Assembly: GCA_035319065.1 (NCBI GenBank) | Contig: DATHDM010000219.1 | Span: 1-10,604 of the forward strand | DNA length: 10,604 nt | Direction of reading: 5' to 3' | Origin: DASPRM01 sp035319065 | Lineage (GTDB): Bacteria; Acidobacteriota; Terriglobia; Terriglobales; Acidobacteriaceae | Shown here: positions 7,489 through 10,604 of the stretch, one piece after another | Layout of the letters: the number at the start of each line of letters is the position of its first letter | How positions within the stretch are numbered: position 1 is the stretch's first letter | Made by a program: the position numbers and the translations under genes | Notes under the pieces: model-generated | What the model saw: the letters and a program-made list of their open reading frames with translations, nothing else | The model's database searches: none | What the model was told of the DNA's origin: nothing

Positions 7489-8169
7489 GTGCCCACCCTA
7501 TCCGGTATCGAGCCGTTTGCTGACGCCTCCGCCGAGCCCGCGGTTCGCGGCTTCCTGCATCGCCCCGCGCAGGCCGATGCAGACTCCCTGGTCCTTACCC
7601 ACGGTGCCGGCGGAAACAGTCGTACCCCCCTGCTGGTGGCGCTGGCGAGGACATTCGCCGAAGCCGGGCTCCTGGTCCTGCGTTGCGATTTGCCCTTCCG
7701 CCAGGCTCGGCCCCATGGGCCGCCCTACCCCTCCGCAGCGGAGAAGGATCGCGAGGGGTTGCAGCGCGCGGTGGAAGTCCTGGGAAAATTAACGACTGGC
7801 CGGGTCTTCCTGGGAGGTCAGTCTTACGGTGGACGGCAGGCAACCATGTTGGCCGCCGAAAAACCCGCTCTGGTGGCGGGGCTGCTTCTGATCTCCTACC
7901 CGCTTCACCCGCCGGGACGCCGCGCCGACCTGCGCGTCGCCCACTTCCCCCAGCTCCGCACCGCCTCGCTGTTTGCCCACGGTTCGCGCGATGCCTTCGG
8001 TTCGCTGGACGAAATGAAAGCCGCGATCAAGCTGATATCGGCGCGCACCATGTTGCTCGAGGTGGAGGGAGTCGGCCACGGCCTGGCGACCGCCAAGACC
8101 CTCAATCCCACTCTGACCGCACGGATCCTGGATGCGTTTCGCAGCTTCTTCCCCAAGCCCGCGGGCTGA
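7489..8169 (+). CDS. Alpha/beta hydrolase, dienelactone-hydrolase-like (TEX30/KANL3-type)
   Basis: A 226-residue cytoplasmic hydrolase with no signal peptide. The order of motifs fits the COG3571-type alpha/beta hydrolases. LTHGAGGN at 36-43 forms the oxyanion-hole loop. LVLRCDLPFRQ at 63-73 follows the next strand. GGQSYGGRQA at 109-118 places nucleophile Ser112. FAHGSRDAFG gives acid Asp168, and VGHGL gives His197. Length matches a minimal single-domain hydrolase without a cap. The start is GTG 7489; no clear ribosome site precedes it and no upstream ATG exists in the frame. A candidate promoter lies about 20 bases upstream. It runs divergently from ubiD and ends 42 bases before the stop of the convergent lipoprotein gene. 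The substrate cannot be inferred from sequence or neighbours. Confidence 0.85.
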   Translation: MPTLSGIEPFADASAEPAVRGFLHRPAQADADSLVLTHGAGGNSRTPLLVALARTFAEAGLLVLRCDLPFRQARPHGPPYPSAAEKDREGLQRAVEVLGKLTTGRVFLGGQSYGGRQATMLAAEKPALVAGLLLISYPLHPPGRRADLRVAHFPQLRTASLFAHGSRDAFGSLDEMKAAIKLISARTMLLEVEGVGHGLATAKTLNPTLTARILDAFRSFFPKPAG

Positions 8170-8211
8170 TTGCCTGCCGGCTCCCGGATCCCTGGCTGCG
8201 CCTTCCAGCTC

Positions 8212-8826
8212 TTACCTGTTCACCTGCAGGTTCGTCGATTGCGTGACCGTGCCCGAGGACGCCGTGATGGTCGTGCTGCCGGTGGCCACACCCTGCGCCA
8301 GACCGCTGGTCGTGACGGTCGCTACCGCGGTATTCGACGAGGTCCACGTCACCGAGGACGTCACGTCCTTGGTGGTGCCGTCGTTGAAGGTTCCCACCGC
8401 CGAGAACTGCTGCGTGGGCTGGCTCGACAAGCTGATGGACGGATTCTGGGGCGAGATCGAGATCGAATTCAGCGGCGAACTCACCACGCTGACTGTGGTC
8501 GAGCCCGTGATTCCCCCCGAAGTTGCCGAAATTGTCGCCGACCCCGTGGCCACCGCCGTCGCCAGTCCGGTCGCCGAGATCGTCACCACCTGCAGGTTCG
8601 ACGAGGTCCACGTCAGGTCGCTGAGCGTCTTGGTCGTGCCGTTGTCGAAGACTCCGGAGGCGGAAAATTGCTGCGTCCCCCCCTTCAAAAGCGATGGGCT
8701 CGGGGGCGACACGGTGATGGAGGTCAACTGAGGATCGACAAAGAAGCCGCTGCAAGAAGACGCAATCCCGATCAGCAAAACCACAATACCCAAAAGAGCC
8801 CAGGATTTCCTACCGCCTTGTGACAT
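8212..8826 (-). CDS. Lipoprotein with two tandem Big_2 (bacterial Ig-like) domains
   Basis: A 204-residue exported protein. After a charged N-terminus (QGGRKSW) comes a hydrophobic stretch ending in a lipobox-like IASSC, with the lipidated cysteine at about residue 25. Two Ig-like domains follow, at about 34-114 and 121-202. Each runs ISVSP-type strand, QQFSA.GTF.DGTTK, (L/V)TWTSSN, ..GLA..VATGS.TI.A and a closing strand, which is the Big_2 signature. Such domains are stalk or adhesion modules on the cell surface. Nothing else is attached, so the protein is all stalk. ATG 8826 is chosen because GGAG lies 6 bases upstream; an ATG at 8838 and a TTG at 8850 are further in-frame options. Transcription converges with the hydrolase gene. 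The family is confident; the function is unknown. Confidence 0.87.
   Translation of the reverse strand: MSQGGRKSWALLGIVVLLIGIASSCSGFFVDPQLTSITVSPPSPSLLKGGTQQFSASGVFDNGTTKTLSDLTWTSSNLQVVTISATGLATAVATGSATISATSGGITGSTTVSVVSSPLNSISISPQNPSISLSSQPTQQFSAVGTFNDGTTKDVTSSVTWTSSNTAVATVTTSGLAQGVATGSTTITASSGTVTQSTNLQVNR
8333..8615 (-). repeat. Direct repeat within the Big_2 gene (264-base period)
   Basis: The 19-mer beginning TTCGACGAGG occurs at 8333-8351 and again at 8597-8615, exactly 264 bases (88 codons) apart. Both copies encode the TWTSSN strand of their Ig-like domain. The two domains are thus tandem copies that have since diverged elsewhere. Confidence 0.7.
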
Positions 8827-8850
8827 TTGTATCTCCATCCCGTACAGCAA

Positions 8851-9120
8851 TTTACCCCTTATATGGAACGTCTCGCCTCACCTCACGCTCACTCCCCGGA
8901 GGACGCGACTCCCGCTCCAGCTTTTCTCTCCAACTAAAGACCGCTTCAGGCGCGCCGTCTTGCGCACTATTCGCGCAAAAGAATGTGGCTCCATGATTAA
9001 ACCACAGGAACACTCATCCCGGCGCATTGCCCTCCACCCGCTGGTAACCTCTCCGTAACCATCCCCGTCTCGCAGAGAAGCCGCACCACAGGGGTTCGCA
9101 GTTCTCGGCCGCCCAGGCGC
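8851..9120. other. Non-coding stretch between lipoprotein and SH3-like genes
   Basis: About 290 bases with no convincing gene on either strand. It holds a short hairpin, TTGCGC (8960-8965) pairing with GCGCAA (8973-8978), 7-base loop. It has no T-run, so it is not a typical terminator. The lipoprotein's promoter must lie at its left end, but no good -35/-10 pair was found. Confidence 0.5.
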
Positions 9121-9495
9121 TCATGGCGATACGGTCCTCCCGAAATCCTGGAGCAGTTGCGCAGCGGAGCTCGGAATCCAACCGCGTTCTCCTTGTGCAT
9201 TGCGGACCAGCAACCATCCATGCCGCGCCTCCTGGACGGTTACTTCCTCCCCGGGCTTCACCGATAGCTCGCGTGCCGAATAGTCCTCCAGCACCCTGAA
9301 TTCCGCCTCCGCGGCTAAGATCAACTCGACTGGAAGCCACCCCGCGCGCCCATCCCGCGCGCGACACCATCTCCATCCGGGAAACTCCTTGTCCTCGTCT
9401 CCCACAAGCATCGTTTCACCGGCAACAACCTCAATGGGGTCGCTGTACTGCGGCTGATATTCCGTAATGATGCGGGCCTTGTCGGTCCTGTTCAT
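9121..9495 (-). CDS. Small protein with two SH3-like domains
   Basis: A 124-residue cytoplasmic protein without signal peptide or membrane helix. It contains two similar beta-rich units. The first, at about 8-62, has a start resembling the ALYDY strand (IITEYQP), then a (D/E)-rich loop, WRWCRARDGRAGWLP. The second, at about 66-117, reads FRVLEDYSARE.., then VKPGEEV, then GWLLVRNAQGERGWIPSS. The order (ALYDY-like strand, acidic loop, WW/GW, GW(I/L)P) is the SH3 fold layout and resembles the variant SH3 domains found in bacteria. The start ATG 9495 has AGGGG 4 bases upstream. The upstream in-frame start at 9579 would overlap the arsR promoter region and adds an unrelated stretch. It is divergent from arsR. 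Partner and function are unknown. Confidence 0.7.
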   Translation of the reverse strand: MNRTDKARIITEYQPQYSDPIEVVAGETMLVGDEDKEFPGWRWCRARDGRAGWLPVELILAAEAEFRVLEDYSARELSVKPGEEVTVQEARHGWLLVRNAQGERGWIPSSAAQLLQDFGRTVSP

Positions 9496-9528
9496 CAGAC
9501 CCCTGCCGCTGCAAACCGCCACCATACT

Positions 9529-9547
9529 CCTCGGTGCCTCACCGAGG
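9529..9547. promoter_or_regulatory. Perfect 8-base inverted repeat in the SH3-arsR divergent gap
   Basis: CCTCGGTG (9529-9536) and CACCGAGG (9540-9547) flank a 3-base centre. It lies 34 bases upstream of the SH3-like start codon and 26 bases upstream of the arsR -35 box. It may be an operator or a stem-loop; no assignment is possible from sequence alone. Confidence 0.4.
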
Positions 9548-9572
9548 CGACCGACCCCTGGCAAAATTCTTC

Positions 9573-9600
9573 TTGACATAAGTTTTTACTTATATAAGCT
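9573..9600 (+). promoter_or_regulatory. arsR-family promoter with an embedded palindromic operator
   Basis: TTGACA, a perfect -35 box, is at 9573-9578. The -10 is less clear: TAAGCT at 9595-9600 (16-base spacer) or TATAAG at 9593-9598 (14-base spacer). ATAAGT (9578-9583), TTTT, ACTTAT (9588-9593) is a perfect 6-4-6 palindrome filling the space between the two boxes. A repressor bound there would block RNA polymerase. AT-rich palindromes of this size are typical ArsR-family operators, so autorepression by the adjacent gene product is the natural inference. Confidence 0.6.
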
Positions 9601-9607
9601 ATGGTTT

Positions 9608-9946
9608 ATGGTTAGATTGGATGCCGCCTTCTCCGCTTTGGCGGACCCCACGCGGCGAGCGATTCTTGCGCGGCTCGCCAAAGGGGAGGCCACCGTTGGT
9701 GAACTGGCAGAGCCCTTCGACATGACACAGCCCGCAATCTCCCAGCACCTCAAAGTGCTCGAAGATGCGGGACTCGTCGTTCGTCGCGTCGAGGGCGCCA
9801 AGCGTCCTCGTCGTCTCGCCATCGACGGGATCGAAGCCATGGACGAGTGGCTCGCAATGTTGCGCACGGCCCTCGACAAGAACTACGAACGGCTGGACCA
9901 CGTTCTGGCCGCCATGAAGCCCAGACGAAAAGGAGAATTGCGATGA
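9608..9946 (+). CDS. ArsR/SmtB-type transcriptional regulator without metal-site cysteines
   Basis: A 112-residue winged-helix regulator. The conserved opening FSALADPTRRAIL is at about 8-20. The helix-turn-helix is at about 29-56 (TVGELAEPFDMTQPAISQHLKVLEDAGLV as two helices). The wing carries a basic RRVEGAKRPRR. The ELCVCDL metal-binding motif of ArsR/SmtB is missing, so it is not an arsenic or zinc sensor of the classic kind. This subgroup is typically paired with AHSA1/SRPBCC proteins, as here: its TGA overlaps the next gene's ATG by 4 bases. The ATG at 9608 starts at the family N-terminus; a longer in-frame version from 9467 would overlap the divergent gene and its own promoter. No ribosome site precedes the ATG. 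Confidence 0.9.
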   Translation: MVRLDAAFSALADPTRRAILARLAKGEATVGELAEPFDMTQPAISQHLKVLEDAGLVVRRVEGAKRPRRLAIDGIEAMDEWLAMLRTALDKNYERLDHVLAAMKPRRKGELR

Positions 9947-10407
9947 GCAAGTTGACCCTGAAGACCGAAGGCGATACCCACGTGCTGGTGACCAGGCGCT
10001 TCGCCGCCCCGCCGGAGGCCCTGTACCGCGCCCATACCGATCCCAAAATAATTCAGAACTGGATGCTCGGTCCGGATGGTTGGACGATGCCGGTTTGTAT
10101 CAGTGAGGCACGGCCGGGCGGCAAGATCCGTTTCGAATGGGCCAACGGCAAAGGAGAGGGATTCTACCTCACCGGTGAATATCTGGAACTGGAGCCCTGC
10201 CGCAAGATCGTGCATGTGGAACGGATGTACCTGCCCGATCCCACACCCGACAACCACGTTGAAACCAGATTCGATCCCGATGGCAAGGGCACTTTGATGA
10301 CCATGCGCATGACGCTCCCTGATCCCCAGACTCGCGCGGCCATGCTCGCAACCGGAATGGAGCAGGGAATGGAGACCAGCTATGCCCGGCTGGAAGCAAT
10401 TCTCTAG
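9943..10407 (+). CDS. AHSA1/SRPBCC-domain protein
   Basis: A 154-residue soluble protein with the START/Bet v1-like helix-grip fold of the AHSA1 (activator of Hsp90 ATPase 1-like) family. Recognisable landmarks are the start VLVTRRFAAPPEALYRAHTD, KIIQNWMLGPDGW at about 35-47, the PGGKIRFEW strand at about 58-66, GEYLELEPCRKIVH at about 77-90, and the final long helix MEQGMETSYARLEAIL. These proteins have a large hydrophobic cavity; their ligands are mostly unknown. A strong AGGAG ribosome site at 9931-9935 lies 7 bases before the ATG. The ATG overlaps the arsR-type stop (ATGA at 9943-9946), so the two genes are translationally coupled and the regulator controls both. No clear terminator follows. 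Confidence 0.9.
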   Translation: MSKLTLKTEGDTHVLVTRRFAAPPEALYRAHTDPKIIQNWMLGPDGWTMPVCISEARPGGKIRFEWANGKGEGFYLTGEYLELEPCRKIVHVERMYLPDPTPDNHVETRFDPDGKGTLMTMRMTLPDPQTRAAMLATGMEQGMETSYARLEAIL

Positions 10408-10462
10408 CTTGGCGCCTCGCCCCGATTCCGGTGGCCGACAGTGTTCTAAGTAATCGGAAAAC

Positions 10463-10515
10463 TGGAGCGGGAGACGGGGATCGAACCCGCGACATCCAGC
10501 TTGGGAAGTTGGCGC
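10463..10515 (-). pseudogene. tRNA-Gly(CCC) 3' half: putative island attachment site
   Basis: On the minus strand the 3' half of a tRNA is complete. It has the encoded CCA (10463-10465), acceptor 3' strand CTCCCGC (10473-10467), T arm GCGGG-TTCGATC-CCCGT (10490-10474), five-base variable loop, and anticodon arm CCAAC-TTCCCAA-GCTGG (10512-10496) with anticodon CCC (glycine). The anticodon stem has one A-C mismatch. Upstream of the arm no D arm and no GCGGGAG acceptor strand exist, so it cannot fold as a tRNA. A 3' tRNA remnant of this kind is what site-specific integration into a tRNA gene leaves at the far end of an island. Confidence 0.72.
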
Positions 10516-10523
10516 TAGCCTCA

Positions 10524-10579
10524 CGGCACACCTTGAATCAATCATTTACAACGGGCACAGTAGGGCACAAAGCGGCACT
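10524..10579. repeat. GGCAC motif array at 10-base spacing, likely integrase arm sites
   Basis: GGCAC occurs at 10525-10529, 10554-10558, 10564-10568 and 10574-10578. The last three are exactly 10 bases apart and the first is 29 bases away, so all four lie roughly on one face of the helix. Two are the longer GGGCACA. They lie just beyond the broken end of the tRNA fragment, where the arm-type binding sites of a tyrosine integrase would be expected. Confidence 0.55.
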
Positions 10580-10604
10580 ATCGTCGCTAATTGAACCCTT
10601 TATT

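Noticed and set aside
8132..8731. Plus-strand 199-codon frame opposite the Big_2 lipoprotein
   Set aside because: Shadow of the Val/Thr/Ser-rich Ig-like coding sequence; the minus strand has a lipobox and a good ribosome site.
10422..10457. CCGATT/AATCGG inverted repeat as a terminator for the AHSA1 gene
   Set aside because: Six-base stem with a 24-base loop and no T-run; too weak to call.
10463..10537. An intact tRNA-Gly gene
   Set aside because: No 5' acceptor strand complementary to CTCCCGC and no D arm can be found upstream of the anticodon arm, which itself has a mismatch.

Overview
The window looks like ordinary high-GC chromosome of a Gram-negative bacterium. It is most probably an Acidobacteriota (Koribacter/Terriglobia-like), judging from the protein flavour (lineage-typical MetH and NuoI wording, Big_2 lipoprotein, PilZ and SPOR proteins). 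That placement is from memory of such proteins and is not proven here. All gene calls rest on reading the translations; no database search was possible.

Left part (1-1372, plus strand): the C-terminal end of a stomatin/slipin-like SPFH protein cut by the window edge, a SPOR-domain inner-membrane protein, then a PilZ-domain protein whose reading frame has no ordinary start codon in the right place. Middle part (1492-7367, minus strand): a complete cobalamin-dependent methionine synthase (metH), a stand-alone complex I ferredoxin-like subunit (nuoI), and a UbiD-family decarboxylase. They would be transcribed in the order ubiD, nuoI, metH. A strong hairpin separates nuoI from metH. UbiD (quinone synthesis) and NuoI (quinone reduction) are functionally related neighbours.

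Right part (7489-10407): an alpha/beta hydrolase (plus), a two-repeat Big_2 lipoprotein (minus), a small double-SH3-like protein (minus), and a tightly coupled ArsR-type regulator plus AHSA1/SRPBCC protein (plus). The regulator's promoter contains a perfect palindrome that looks like an operator, and its transcript may be leaderless.

The last ~140 bases are the most unusual part. The 3' half of a tRNA-Gly(CCC) gene on the minus strand stops abruptly at its anticodon arm. It is followed by a short-motif array (GGCAC) repeated at exact 10-base steps. This looks like the far-end attachment site of an integrated genomic island that begins at about 10513 and continues to the right, outside the window. 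No CRISPR array, insertion sequence or defence system is visible inside the window.
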